Positions 1 through 13,993 of a stretch of DNA of 64,000 nt are shown here, piece after piece. Under the pieces are notes generated by a model, which saw only the letters and a list, made by a program, of their open reading frames with translations, did not search any database and had not been told where the DNA came from. Position 1 is the first letter of the stretch, and each line of letters starts with the position of its first letter. Position numbers and translations under genes: made by a program. Source of the DNA: Anisakis pegreffii (Eukaryota; Nematoda; Chromadorea; Rhabditida; Anisakidae); assembly GCA_035041965.1 (NCBI GenBank), contig JAPYMA010003053.1:186001-250000 (forward strand). The letters are read 5' to 3'.

Positions 1-415
1 GATTCGGAACATGAATGATTAATATATTGTATCGAAGTGATTGACCACATTTGGAGCATCCACTAATTTGAGAGAGAGTGAATATTCGGTGAAAAACTAG
101 CCAATTATTTCTCCTTATTTCTTTTCTAATACTTAAATTATTACAATACATTCGTCCATTTGTGAATTTTCGAATTTTGAGAATTTCTATAAAAGATTTC
201 ATTCTTTCGTTTGAAATTTACCATTTTTCATTATTTTCATTCAAATTTCTATTCCATTTCTTCTCATCAGAGACTATGATTCTATTGTTTTCCATTTCAA
301 TTGTATAGTTTATATTTTCATTTCATCAGGTGTTTAATGAATAAAACATGATCAATATAATTGAATTCGTTACAAAATCAAGCAATCCTTGTCAAATTTT
401 AATTTCTGTCTATAT

Positions 416-1128
416 CAGTGGTTCTCATAGAGGTGAAATTACCCATTTTGGGTAATTTGGATGTGTCAGAGGGTAATAGAGGGGGTCGGGAGATCAGCAT
501 TTCATTTTCATTCGCCTAACAGACTTCATTCGTTTTAGCAGGGTTTTCATTCTTTTTCGTGCTGTTAAAATCGCTCTCATAGCTTTTATCACCAGAAGTG
601 TTTGTCTTTTGCTAATTTCTCATTCATTTCATTCAACAATCAAAATCAAATTCTCATTCTATCAAATACACTCTCTAATTGATTGTTTGACTGTCGAGCA
701 ATTCAATTGAATTGTTGTATTGTTGGTTTCGGCTGTCAACACTCGTCAACGCATCAAGTAAATAGTATATGTTACAGAATGAGAAATTGATTCTAACTGT
801 GAAGTGAAATGAAACGAAGTGAATGAGAAAAACCCATCAAGAGAACGGTATTCGCATGAAATAGCTATGAGAGTGAATAAAACACGTCTGAAAAGAATGA
901 GAATCCATCTGAATCAGTATGAAGTGAGCGTGTCACAGACAACAGCTCTTCATGCATTCATAATCGATTGCAATTATGAGCAACGCAATGGTCTAGGACA
1001 GTGCTTCTCATAAGAAGTGAAATTACTCGTTTTCGATAATTTGAGGGTGTCTAGGGGAGGGAGGTGGTACCGACGGCCTGTCACAATATCAAAAGGAGCA
1101 ATGGAGCACCCGAACGTGAGAACCACTG
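416..1128 (+). mobile_element. hAT-type non-autonomous element, copy A
   Basis: The element starts with CAGTGGTTCTCA and ends with TGAGAACCACTG, a perfect 12-bp terminal inverted repeat of the kind seen in hAT (Charlie-like) transposons. It is flanked on both sides by the same 8 bases, gtctatat (408-415 and 1129-1136), an exact 8-bp target duplication as expected for hAT insertion. Just inside the left end is a short palindrome around ACCCATTTTGGGT. Two related copies lie at about 49.0-49.8 kb and 52.7-53.5 kb. It holds a 64-codon open frame (819-1013) that is similar in copy C, but no transposase domain is recognisable, so it is called non-autonomous. Confidence 0.85.
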
Positions 1129-1136
1129 GTCTATAT

Positions 1137-1591
1137 GGTAAACGTTCACAGCAATGACATCAATTCAATGAACATCATTTCTGATGAGGATGAAAGTCAT
1201 TTAACTAAGTTAGTAACGTTCTAGGGATGAAGCATTAATTGGCCTATGATATATATCTTAAAAAATTATAATTTGTTACTGGTAGAGCAAGGAGGTGAAT
1301 GACTGGTCTATGACTGACTATTGCCGAGACCGGATCGAACAATATGGATGGTTTCGTGCATTCTAGATTATCTGTTAAGTAAGAATAAATTGAATTCGAT
1401 GACAGCTGGGAGGTGAAAGACCGAAATAAATTCTAATTGTGCGAAGAAATGAATTTTCATCGAGCAGAGTTCTGTAAAATTAAAAAAAGAGTATTGTAAA
1501 ATTGAAAAAAAGTTCTGTAAAATTAAAAAAAAAAACTCACCGCATAAACGCATAAGATGCGTTCGTTCTGAGTGTTCCAGACCAACAACTT
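1137..1591. other. Intergenic spacer downstream of spo-11
   Basis: No gene is recognised here. The stretch is AT-rich, with several A-runs around 1480-1530. It lies downstream of the spo-11 stop and probably includes its 3' untranslated region. The first 407 bases of the window are likewise AT-rich and show no coding signal. Confidence 0.5.
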
Positions 1592-1755
1592 TCAATGAAT
1601 TTCATTTCTGAACTGATGCAGTTTATCAGCCAACAGAGCGTTGCACATGAAGCCTGGTGCTATGCCGCTTACTGCTTCCAATTCCAGCTTTGTTCCATTC
1701 TTTCGTAGACAGTTCAACTGAAATCATATTTAAACGCTTAACAGCAATATAACAC

Positions 1756-1792
<37 letters not shown>

Positions 1793-4700
1793 CTTGATAA
1801 CAAAAACAATAATGATAGTCCCATAACAACGAGTACTCGTGATCATTGCGTCAATGAACTGCATACTGTTTATAATGAAGTTGTCAACTCAAAAGTTCCG
1901 GAAAATTGAACGATACCTTTTGCGATGCTTCCAGACGAGGATTCTGTTTAGGGAATCGACAACAGACACTCTCATACTTGTATCTTTCGTATCGCTTTGG
2001 AACGGGACTTTTATTCAAGAGCATGACTAGCGACTGTGATCAGTTTCATGAGGTGTGTTTTAAAAGCAGTTATTGATAAGATCACCGATATCTCAGCAAT
2101 TACCTCATCGAGCAGCACCCAATCGTGAAGTATGGCAGCCCTCTGACAGAGTTTATTCGTTTTTCTGAGCTCAGCTTTGTGTAGTGGTAAAAACTGTTCA
2201 GTTGGCACTGGATATCTGTAAAGTGGATCTTTTGAAAGCATTTTACTGAACTATACGAGCCATATTTTTTGGCTTCTCTTTTTGAATAATGCATTCTAAA
2301 ACAGACCGCAGATCTGGTCAAGTAGTCCGTAATGATCTCATCTGTCCGAAGAGAACTAAACTTATTTCGAAATCTCTTAAGAACCCCAAATAATTGCTAA
2401 TTAATCGTACAGAACGATCATTTATACAAAGAAGTCTCAAATGAACAATAGCGCTTCATTGTTTTGCAATCGTCCAATAACATCATTGACTTTTCTTCAA
2501 TATTATACAATTCTTTAAAATTTTATCTGATGAAGATTTTCATATTGCTCTCTTTTTGCGTAGTGATTGCATAATCCCCCGACGATTCCCTCAAAAGTTC
2601 GCCCTCAGACTTTTTTGTTAGGGTCCTCTTCATCTACTTTACTTCCCAACGAGGTTCCTCCCAGTCAAAAAGCTGCAAAGCAACGAGCACTCTCTCTGAC
2701 TATGAGTCACTAACCTTTCAATTTCAGCACGCGAAAGTCCAATCCAAGTGAAATTCGGCAGTGATAATTCACCAACTTCAACGCTATTCTTTCGTCCACC
2801 ATATTTATAAGTCATCGCGATTTCGATTCCTCGACAGATCAATTTTCGGTTCATAATTTAGTCGGAGGAATTGATTGAACATAACTTTGATGAATGGACA
2901 GGTGCATGTTTATAATTCTGATCAATGAACTCTCAAATGATTGACTGCTATGACACATCTTTGAAATCGTTTTGATTGAGAAAATAAATAATTGAAAAAA
3001 TGGTACCATGCGGATCATTGTCCATTAAACCAAATAGAGGAAGGTCATAGAGACTCGTCAAATGTTTCAAAAATCGTCTCGTCGATATATCCGGATAACC
3101 TTTACCCTGAAACAATAACCAGCCAAAGTCCAATGCACTCACTGATGCCGTCTCTTCCTGTATTACAACTGAACTTTCTGTCGAAAAACCACTACGGTAC
3201 CCAACCTTTATCATTAGTCAAATATTTACATGTGTAATAGTCGAACTTGTTCTGTCAATTTAAATTTCTTACAGTATTATACCTATAACTACTATACTGA
3301 ACAAGCAATATAAGGAGGTGCAAAATTAGAAGATGCTGATTAAGATTAAGGGAGGATATTCATAAAATGATAAACAAATCGCTTGCTTCATTTGCCAATT
3401 GAAACAGTCAGTAGTATAGTATATTGCTTACTGCACTACGAATGTGCAGTGATCTCATTGTGATTTTTTTTTGTGTTACTATTGAAACATCATTCAAAGT
3501 TTTTTCAAAGAATGTGATAAGTTACTATTGAAGATTAAGGAATATAAACAAACGTCTTATATATCTGATTTGCGTTGTAAAATAATCATTGTAAAATCAT
3601 TGTGAAAAATCATTGTAAAATAGCAATAATCATATTGCAGAATGATATTATATGGCAATATCACGTATCAGACAAAATGTTAAAATGATCGAATGAGCGC
3701 TGAAACACTACTGTGACTATGATTGCAGGCGCGAACTTTAGCAGAAAACCCTCTTGGATGAGTTTCTGAAATGTGGCATCCTTTTCGACGACCAATATGA
3801 AACGTGCATTTGTGAGGTAGTCGGCACTCTCGATTAGTTCAGATATCACAACGGGTGCCGAAGAGCAATCTAAGCGTTGCACTCTTTGTTGTGCAACGCT
3901 CATTTCAACAACTAATGAACCCATTAGCAGACCACGACTGGTTGATAACTGCAAAATTTATTGTTGTTATTGTTTTAAAATTATTCATCAACACTTCATT
4001 CGCCTATTGATAGATTTTTTCGGGTTGTTTCTTGTTTTGTTTGCTTACTTATTCTATAATTCAAAGAATTACTTGCTAAAAATAATTGGGAATGAACTAT
4101 ACGAGTGTTTTATGTTTTAAAATGCATTTGATGGACATTGATGCTGTGCTTTTCATTAATGCTGATAGTCACCATGGAAATATAGATAAATCTCGAAAAG
4201 TATCTCATCTCAAAACTCACAACGTTTTGTGACGTTCGACTTGTGGACAGCAAACGACATACGGCCGTTATACTGACATCTAGGTTGCGCTGAATACCGA
4301 ATAAACTTTTTTGCTCGTAGAAGAGATCACTAGAAAAGATCACCGGTTCAACAAAATCAACAACAACATATAGCGAGATGATTGCTACTAGGAATGAACA
4401 AGATTCAAATATTATTGTTAGACAATACGAGGAGATATAAGAAGAAATTCGAACTCATTTGAATGACTTCAAAAAACTGATTGAGCGACTTTCATGTGAG
4501 AACTACCCTATGAAATGCTCTTGCAATACACTTCAAGATGACTGCAATTTTCTCAGTTATCTACATACGCAAGCGATTTCCGATTTCTCTCAAGAAATCA
4601 GTCATTCGTTGCCAACGTTTTAATTGTTATTCGAAAGATTTCTCTAGAGTGCGCATCGGATTTCGTTTGATTTCTCGAGTGACTATCAATCGAGCAGTCT

Positions 4701-5646
4701 CTTTCGGCTTCGGTGGGTAGCCGAGAAAAGGGCAGAAATTTGATCTTCGCTGTTCAAGCTGGTTGACAGTGAATGAATGAATGCTTTCGGTGGCTATCAA
4801 CGCAACTCTCATAAACAGTCAATGTCATCCAAACCCAAAACGGATATCCGCATGAAATTAACCGTTTAGTGGCGAAGCAGTTCGTGATTCTCAGATGATA
4901 GATTTGAGCAAGTGCTCGTGCACAGAACGCGAATCGACTCGCGTGGCGTTGAGTCAATCGAATTTCGTAATCCGAATGCAAATGCTCATCCCTTCAAAGA
5001 GCATTTTGACTTTCGCAATCCAATCATCAATATAAGGTAGTTTTGTCACTTGACTGCAGCTCAACTATTGTTACTATTATTGTGACTGTTGAATTAACCG
5101 AACTGTTATAATTTTCATCATTATTAAGGCCCAAATCTCACCTAAACAGATAATATTGACGAGCAATTAAATTTCCAAGGAAATCGCCCTCGTTTCTAGC
5201 TTGTGCTATTCATTCGGTTGTGTACACTGAAGAAATGAAATGAAACTAATCGAATGAAAATTCGATTTATTCGCCCACATCAAAAACAAACGTCAGCTAT
5301 GATAGTGAGACGCAAGCAAACTCACTTCGAGAAAGGCATTTGATTGGAATTGGAACGAAATTTTTGGCCATATCTGAGGGATTGAAGGGATTTAAAGAGT
5401 CAAAATTGATCGACTGATTGCAACCAATCAGAAGTTTTCAAATGAAACCAACTGAGGCAGTTTGAATGCGACATGATCCCTTCTGGTACGTGCTTTGACC
5501 AACGACTCCAAGAATAGCAAACAACTCAGTTCAATACGTTCAAGCACCTCATTCCTGTCAACGCTGCCACTATTGCGGTCTACTGTTGTCGATAGCAACT
5601 TCGACACACGATCGTGTTCACCCAAGCAATTCATTGCAATGCTCAT
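1592..5646 (-). CDS. spo-11: SPO11, meiotic DNA double-strand-break protein (topoisomerase VI A-like)
   Basis: SPO11 makes the DNA breaks that start meiotic recombination. Predicted exons, 5' to 3' on the minus strand: 5449-5646 (ATG at 5646), possibly a small exon near 5155-5200, about 4863-4998, 4221-4329, 3712-3948, 3007-3106, 2715-2829, 2104-2215, 1592-1717. The exon at 4221-4329 carries the catalytic tyrosine region (ATKR joined to DLFYEQKSLFGIQ; human has RDIYYTDSQLFG). Next comes STSRGLLMG. The Toprim metal motif is VEKDATFQ, with the acidic motif DNDPHG followed by IEIAMTYKYGG. The C-terminal part (FLPLHKAEL) matches the family end. Exons from the catalytic one onward join in phase. 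The 5' region between exons 1 and 3 is the least certain. A (TAA)n run lies in the last intron. Confidence 0.88.
1754..1795. repeat. (TAA)n microsatellite
   Basis: About 13 uninterrupted TAA units inside the last spo-11 intron. Likely variable in length; no coding effect is expected. Confidence 0.9.
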
Positions 5647-6647
5647 TTCACAATACTCTTCAAAAAAAAAAAGAACATCAGAAGCAAAACAATATCACAT
5701 CGCTGGAATTCGAGTAGAATGGTGACAAATAAAGTGAACGATTAGGCTAACCGGGTGATATGAATACAACCTGATTTTGAGCATTTTGCCTATGAATTCA
5801 TTCTCAGGTATTATTGGTCAACAGATTCATCCAAGTGATTGATTATCTTTATTCATTGTTTGTTTAATCAAACGCTCAATAGACAGACAGACTTATCAAA
5901 ATTTGTTCGCTATATACCGTAGTGAATTGAGTCTTTTATACGCAAATGAATATATGTTATGAGTGAACGCATCATTATGATTATGCTAGTGTTTCAAAAC
6001 TTCTCTTCAGAATCAGCATATCGCAAATCAAATTATTCATAAGGAAAGCCTCTAGTAATACATAAGGCATCTCACATGTGACATGAACTGACACTTGGAG
6101 AACACGTATTTACTTTATTGTGTGTGTAGACAAACCAAAATGTCGTCCATAACAAATGAGACAACATACAGTATATATCAAAGTGAAACCGTGACAATAC
6201 ATTGTAAGTGAAAGTGACCATTCGATATCAAAGAACATTTCAAACCATTAAAACGTTTGATGGATGGCGAGTGGACATTCAAAATAAAAAATTGCGTTTT
6301 CATGAGGAGAAACTTTCTGTGCAGACTTCATAAAAGAACAGCTGAACAAGTCTACGAAGTGCTCACGTCATCTGACTGCAGCACTTTAGAACGACTGCAT
6401 AAAGAAGCAATTTCGCTGAAAACATTCTCGCACACACCAGAAATGAATAAGTCTGCACAGAGCCTCAACATGGTCAAGACAATCGGAATGATAGAGTATG
6501 AATACGAGCACAAAAGTTACAAAATAGTCGAAGATGGAAAACTGTTACTATTATATGAATGTAAACACTGTTGATATACCAGCAATTGCATAAAGAAGCA
6601 ATGAATTAGCTCAACAGGTCACACTACCAAGTACCATTATAAAAGCA
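5647..6647. other. Spacer between spo-11 and CHTF18 with one short open frame
   Basis: A plus-strand frame with ATG at 6260 and a stop ending at 6574 (about 104 aa, starting MDGEWTFKIKN and ending in a Lys-His-Cys tail) is the only substantial open frame. I do not recognise it, and it lacks a clear signal peptide or domain. A short phrase (cataaagaagcaat) occurs inside it and again just after its stop, hinting at a local duplication. It could be a small single-exon gene or chance. Confidence 0.3.
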
Positions 6648-9600
6648 CTAGAAAATGAGGTTTCTCATTCGAATATTTCGTCGTATTGCATTCGAAAAGC
6701 CCTGATTGTATCTGTAGATGATGCGATTTCTATCCAAATTATCGTTGCCATCACCAGCGCTCTTAGCGTTGCAACTTGCCTGATTTGGGCTTTGATTCTT
6801 GGAACAAAGTTGTTGCTCATTTATCCTACGCGAATACTGACGTTGATCGTTATTTTCTTTATCCAACGGTAATTCCTCGCTTCGAATTCTAGCCAATTGA
6901 ATCTGAATAACGCAGAAGTTTCGAATAATTTTCAAACAATTCAATATTCTTTCTCGCCACGAAACAACCTCTCAACTCCAGACAATTTTAATGAGTAAAA
7001 TCAATTTCAAAAATTGAAAAACAGTGATGAAATAAACACAAAAAATGACTCACTCGGTGTGCAATCATCTGACGAACTGTATTTGATAAGAAGCCACTTC
7101 GACGTTGCTCGCTGCTCTCAAGCGGAAACAACACCAACACATCGACTGGCCTGAAATTAATTTCAGGTTTACATGTGGTGTTAGACAAGAGATTTACGCT
7201 ATGAGGCATAAGATATGTCCACTCATAAATCCAGATAAAATCCACATTCCGCGATGCATTTCACAACAGCTAACTTTATTAATGATTCACTCTAATGAGC
7301 AAAATAAATACATTTATAAAAGCGTTACATTTCCGAATTGAGATGGAGAAAATAAAAACGAACGGGCAGAAAATGAATGAAGTAACGCCATCTTGAAAAT
7401 TCGCTGTATACGAGAGTGAATATGATCGCATCACTGACACAATCGTTTGAATTAAACTCCTCTCACGTGCACTATACAATTGAGCATTCGCCTATTGAAC
7501 AATACGAATACGAGTTCAACATTATTATCATCAATACACATTATCATTATACTTATCATTATCAACTAACCATTATCCTTGTTGCTTCAATACTATTACT
7601 ATAAATTATCTATTCACCAAACTGATCTTACAAAAACAACAAAACAACGAATCAGCACTGAAATGGTACCGTTTTGAGGGGTGGTTGCACGATGAGCACA
7701 AGCATTGGTAGCAAATCTAAAGTGAGAACACGTTCTGGGATACCACGTTGAGTGCTATTACTGCGCACACTTAGAACGGTCTCAAACGACTGACGACGTT
7801 GTTGGAAACAGTTCTAGAAATTGAAAAAGATTCCATTGTAACACGATCACAATGATAATATTAAAAGTGAACGTTTCATTTTCGATTGTGAATTGTGAAT
7901 TGCTGCACATTGTGGACTGCTGTGACTGGCTGCATAGACAAACGAATTGAATGAGAAGAAAAATGAAGAAATTACATTAAACAATATGACCAAAAGGACA
8001 AACACATGAACACAAAGCCTAAAAACAAACCTGATCATCAGTTGGAAATGAAAGTTGGACACGCTGTAGTGATGCTAATAAGATGTGCAGTTGCGCACTG
8101 ACCACGAAAATATACTTCATCAACGCATAATTTTGTGAATGCATCATTAGACTGTTCAATTGGTCGTATTCACTGAACAGTTCAGTGACATCTTTCAGCA
8201 ATGGAACACGATGCATTCCGGACAGAGCTGACAGGTAGTTGCTGAATAGACCCAAATGAAATTTCTCGGATTCCGACTGAAAGCGTTGAGTGATCGTCTG
8301 AACTCGTTGTAGACGTGCGCTCAATTCCAGCACTTTACCATGACCATCCATATGACGTCCCATCTCGAACACCGATGCCCATCCATCAAACAACGACTTC
8401 TCACCGACATGCGATTCTCGTTCACCGTACTAAAATTAGATGAACAATTGGTTTATTGTACAACTGATTTGAGAGACTTGAGATCTGTAAGATTTGAGAT
8501 GAAAAAGTTTTTATAAATTTGAGATCTAAAATCAAATCTTATAGCTCTATGAAGTAAATTATGAAAGGAGATAACCTTTTGAACGGCACTGAAGTCGATT
8601 GAATGTGCATCTGACTGAATCGACAGGAACTGCAACGCGTTTATAGACGAGCGTAAGTCGAGTGCGCAGATGCTCACCAACTCGGCCAGAGCACTTGACT
8701 CAATACGTACATGCTCTGAGTTGGCAATCTTAAAATTAAAATTTCCGCTCAATACAATACAATGCCTTACATAAATTACAATAATGCAATAATAGTAATA
8801 TTTCACCCATATTCATAAGCAATTCCTTTATAAGTGACCCATATATTTCATAATCAATTCAATCGACCAGCATCTATCTTCAAACTCTGTTTCGAATCGC
8901 CCAAATCAGTGCAGAACTACGGACATTGTCCACAGACGTAATGCGAACGCAAATCAGAACTTAGAGAAGGAAGGTCAGTTGCGACATCTACCTGTTCGAG
9001 TCTTTCCTCAAGTCGACGTTGCTCGGCATGTGGCATCTGCAGCACCAATGCTATCGAACGAAGTTCCCGCAATGCAGGTACATACCTATCAAATAATATT
9101 ATCAAATTGCTCACCGATTAGCACAAACTCCTTAATTTGTTCTCAAAATACTGTTGCGATATCTAATTCAATCAATAGCCTTTCACAATCGCTTGATTTA
9201 GTTTCAAACTGACACTGAGTAAATTTCGAGTATAAGAAAGAAAGTGAACCAATGAAATGTGCAAAAATTTGCTCAAATAAAACTGTTTGCAGCAAATTTT
9301 GTTGAGATAATTTGTATCCGAATGACCAAATGTTCACTGCGATCATTCCGCATTGCTCACATCAGTGAATGTCATTCAATTTCCATAACAGTAATGCCAC
9401 AAAATCGGAAACAAGACAACGACGAAACAACACAAATTCACGAACAGATTATTGCATATGCATATGACTGGTCGTCGAATGGCTTTGCGTCCTGTGGCCG
9501 ATAGTGTTTTGCAAAGATATTTGATGGCATCCACTGGAGCGCCGTCTATCTCGTCAACAACCAAACAATTCGGTCGACTATCCTAAGATTAACGGAATAA

Positions 9601-12600
9601 AAAACAACCCACCTGTCTATTCTGTTCAATCCTACTTTAGTTTCAACTTTCTCCGTGAATTTATTCAACTGCCAAATTCAGTGCAATTGCCAACTTCTTC
9701 TAATCGAACGATTTCAAGCATAATATTATGAAAATCTATCACACCATATATACATAGAAATTCGCCACTTCTCTTCTGTCCATGAACAAGAAAATATTCT
9801 TCACATCATTCAGAGGCAACATAATATAAATTGAATATTAACGAACCGCATCCAACGTTCTCACAGAACGTAACGCTCCTTCAATCTTTCGCTCGAAATC
9901 GCCCACATTTCGATCGTCACTGTCAAAGCAAAACGCTATCACTGTTGCTTGGGTTTATGCAGTATTCAGTTTGCATTTGAACAAAAAACAAAACAAAACA
10001 TGAAGAATAATTGAACAATTCAACTGCATTCATTCTCTTTGCAATACATCTTGAATTAACACCACAGTAAGTGAATCAAATAAGAAATGCATAGTCACAG
10101 CTGGAAATTGCTCAATGTTTCGATGTTAATTGCCATCACCTTCAACAGCAAATCGCAGTTGTTATGTTCTTTCTACGCCGTATCATTGAAACAATTTTCA
10201 ATTACTATTCAGCTGAACATTCAGTGTTTAATTCGCTTACTGATGTTTCTACCAAAATTATAAAATGTTATGAGTTTTAACTTGAGAACTGCAGAGAAAC
10301 GCTCGAACAAGCAAATTTTATGACATTTGAACAGAACGGGAGTTAAGAATCGAGGCTCAGCTCACCTCGCATTCATTTCCACCACTCGATAGCCACACTG
10401 CCGAGCCGCAACACCAGCCAATGTTGTTTTACCGAGACCAGCTGGACCCGATATGAGAACCACCTGAAATTGTCCATCCTCTTCTTCTAAGTGTATCCTA
10501 TGATTATTTTTATTGCCTAATAACAGCAATCACAATACTACCATTATTATTATTCTCATTACCATCACCATTCTCATAAGAACACAATCATCCCATAGTA
10601 GTGGTTATCAATAGGCAACAAAATGCTAGTCTCTAGCCTTGTGTGATGGACGTCTCGGTTTTCCGTTATCCATCGAAACGATATCGTCGCGTTCTTCACT
10701 ACTGCTCAACATCAACTCGTTTAGTCGACGTTTAAAAACACATTCATCCCATAGTTTCAACCACTTCAGTAACAATCTATTGATACGCTGAAAATCATAC
10801 CTTTAAAATATTGCACAAAATCGAATGTATCAGATGAACAAATGCAATGCGGTCAAGTACTGCGTTCCAACGTTTTGTGTGAAACGGCTGGAGAGATATG
10901 CGTTTACGGTCCTTTATTTTATCTATCAATTTCTTTCACAACTATACAAATGTAATCTCTAAACATAATCTTGGTGTTGTCTTCAGATGAACAGTACTAC
11001 TCTCGATGAATTTGAGTAAAATGCCAACAACCAACTTCATCGCTGATCAAATCCACATATGTTTTGGGCGCGTATTTATCAACCCAAAGCTCTGAATCTG
11101 CACAATTTGGTGATGACAGGATGGTTTCCATAGGGTACGGTTCAAATTCCATTCGATCACAAGCTTGTTTTGCCTCTAGCTGAGACTGAAGTTCTAATCG
11201 AGCCGATTCAAGAATTGCATCAATGGGACGTGAATTCAATTGAGTGGGATTCGAATGCTTCGAAGTGGATGCAGTTGACGAATGACGATCGCTTGTTCTG
11301 TGTCGTAGTAAGGACGATGACGAGACATTTCGCAATCGTAGGTAATATCTAAAAACATGATCAAAACATCAGCAAATGTCATTCGGGCACTTCAGAATGA
11401 AAGCATTCTACTTTCATTATTGCACTCCACAATTTCCGCCTACAATCAGCCTCAGTCACAAACAACCATCCACATATCCATATCAGTCATAATGTCGCAC
11501 ATTTTGCATATATTATGCTCAATGGTGGAATACCGTAATGAATATTCATTCGGCAACACTATAGCAACTGGATATTGCCTTTTGAATGAACTGTAGCAGA
11601 TATGTGGTGATAATCAGAGTGATGGATTGAATTTAGACTTAGGTTGAAGCGCATACCGGTGCTGAGCTATCTACTCAACAATTAGATCATTCTGTCATAT
11701 CGGAATGAGATAACTAAAGAATCCTCGATGTGAATCACATCCAAAATACGTTGTTCAATTCTAAGCCATCGTAAAATTTCACTTTGATTATCGAAACTTA
11801 TATAAAATGAATTGAAACAGATTTTCTGATATCACAATCATGAGTGTATAGTCAGCAGATGCATTTCATGAAGATATTCAACATTCGTAAATTCGGATAA
11901 TTGCCTCATACCGTTGCCCGTAATCCGGTGCACTAACGCCAATCCATGGTGTGCCATCAGTTGGTGGGTACAGCATTACATCAACTCTGTTTTGGTGATT
12001 CTCTTTTTCAGTTTCAGCATCTTCTTGATTCGCTTCTAGGTTTGCATTCATACGCCTTCGTTTACGAGCCTTCAAGCATGAAACTCTTCTCTGCGATGCA
12101 TTCTTGCATTCCCACACATTTTATTTCATCAATTATTCTAGATATTCGGTCAAACAGTGACACTCAGAAAGTCATATATACAGAACGATTTAAAAACGCT
12201 GTTTGAGGAATGAATTTAAGGAAACCTTCACATTTCCATCAATTTTTCAGCAAATTTTTTTCACAGCAGATAACCTCAGACCCTCTTTGGAAGTATATCA
12301 TCTTAGGTTCCCCGTTAGAGAAGGAACACTGTTATAGATTTATTGACAATGAGCTGATTGTTTGTCATAGAGATTTGATGAAATCAAATGAAGTTCCTTT
12401 TCCGTCTACATCCTGCAATTTCAAGCTGTGAATATCGTGAGTTGTATAATACCTGAAGAATGCGTGAGGTGATTCGGTTGAGAATCTCCTCATTCTCTTG
12501 CTCTTTTCGATGACACTCGTAGAGCTCTTCGAACGAGCACGGAACACGCATGTGCCAATCTGAACTTTTGAAAAATTAGAGACACTTCGACTGGAAGCAA

Positions 12601-13993
12601 AACTTTTCACTACTGCAATGATTTTTGCACATTGCTTGAATGTTATCATTGAAAACCGGGTACATTATTACAATCTATTAGGTGAGCAATCTGTTGGGTG
12701 TGGCAGACATTTCCCATGAATGAGCGAAAATGATTTATTGCTTTTCCAGTTTTGATCGTTTGAATAATTTAACAGTGCCAAAACCTTATTCTTCCACAAA
12801 CATACTGTATGTGCATTATCTACGAACTGCATTTCGATGAAGTGATGATGAGGATATTGCTGATATTCCGTGAATGGGAGAAAATGATTCCAGGAATACA
12901 ACATAGATGAGAAAAGTTTGAAGGTTCTTTAACAGAGAAACTATTCGACTGACTCGAATAAATAGAAACAAAATGAAATGGTGATAATGAAATCAACCTA
13001 AGGCATCACAATCATCAACGTTGATCGGTCGTTTTGGACGTCTCTGATCCAGTGCATTCAGTTCACTTATAACACCTACAGGTTCATCCGATTGCATCTG
13101 ATCATCGCTAAAATTATGACTCTTTTTATGGGACTTTAAACCGTAGTGGAATGATTTTGAAATATAACTCAGTGTATAGGCTCACATTATCCAAATGGAT
13201 GTGAACATGATCATAATTGACTTGCACTTAAGAACTGTATGCAGGGAAGGTTTTCTGTTGAAAGACTTTTTCTTTGCCTTCCATCTTCCGTTAAAGTGTT
13301 GTAATGAATGAAGCGTAATGCATACCACATAAATGCATTGCATATTACATAAAGCCATTATAACCATCAAAAAAATTTACGATAAACTTTTTTCAAAATT
13401 TTTAAAGTGAGAATTTCTTTGGGAACTATATTGAACTTCTTACATCGTTTTCAACAACTCTTTGAATGCTATGAAGTTTAACCATTTATATGAAATATTC
13501 AGACTTATTCCTCTCAGTCCTTTCCTGTTTGCTTGCAGTCTTTTAGAGCCATACATAAAACACAGAAATCCTCGTATAATTTGAACTTGTTAAATGGCGA
13601 TTGATTTCCGTTTTAACATAAGATCAACTCACGTTCTGACTGACTAACAAAATCAATCAATCAATCAGTAGTTGATCAGTTATACTACATAAATCCATTA
13701 ATCTGATATTATTCATAAGTCTTCCATACAGTTCGGAGTCTTGCACAAATCAATTTCTAAGTTTATTGCTTAGTTGAGCGTATTGAGTGGTTCATGTGTT
13801 GCTGTTGAGTAATGAACATCGGTAAGATCATAACAGATCTATTCATAGCAGACCATAACTGCGCTTTCATTTATCAGTGAGAGTATAAGAAATGTTTGTG
13901 ATAAAGATATACGTACCCATACATCATCTGATCATCGTCGTCATCTCCAAACAAATCCCTTGGATCAATTGTGTTATAGTTGTCATCATCCAT
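6648..13993 (-). CDS. ctf-18: CHTF18/CTF18, large subunit of the alternative RFC clamp loader
   Basis: CTF18-RFC loads PCNA and supports sister-chromatid cohesion and fork signalling. Fifteen exons join in phase to 798 codons: 13917-13993, 12998-13107, 12453-12559, 11912-12090, 11036-11348, 10638-10787, 10366-10463, 9847-9919, 9446-9582, 8992-9085, 8576-8728, 8031-8429, 7659-7813, 7054-7150, 6648-6902. Diagnostic motifs in order: acidic N-terminus (MDDDNYNTIDPRDLFGDDDD), ELWVDKYAPKTYVDLISDE, LLLKWLKLWDECVF, Walker A GPAGLGKTT, VVEMNASDDRN, Walker B LVVDEIDGAPV, RRPVICICNN, YVPALRELR, SSINALQFL, and the CTF18-specific C-terminal tail YRYNQGFSNAIRRNIRMR. The human protein is 975 aa, the difference lying mainly in the poorly conserved N-terminal part. 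The intron after exon 6 appears to use a GC donor. Confidence 0.93.

Noticed and set aside
4538..4720. Short plus-strand frame beside a Ser/Arg-rich minus-strand one
   Set aside because: It lies in a spo-11 intron with no homology or start context.
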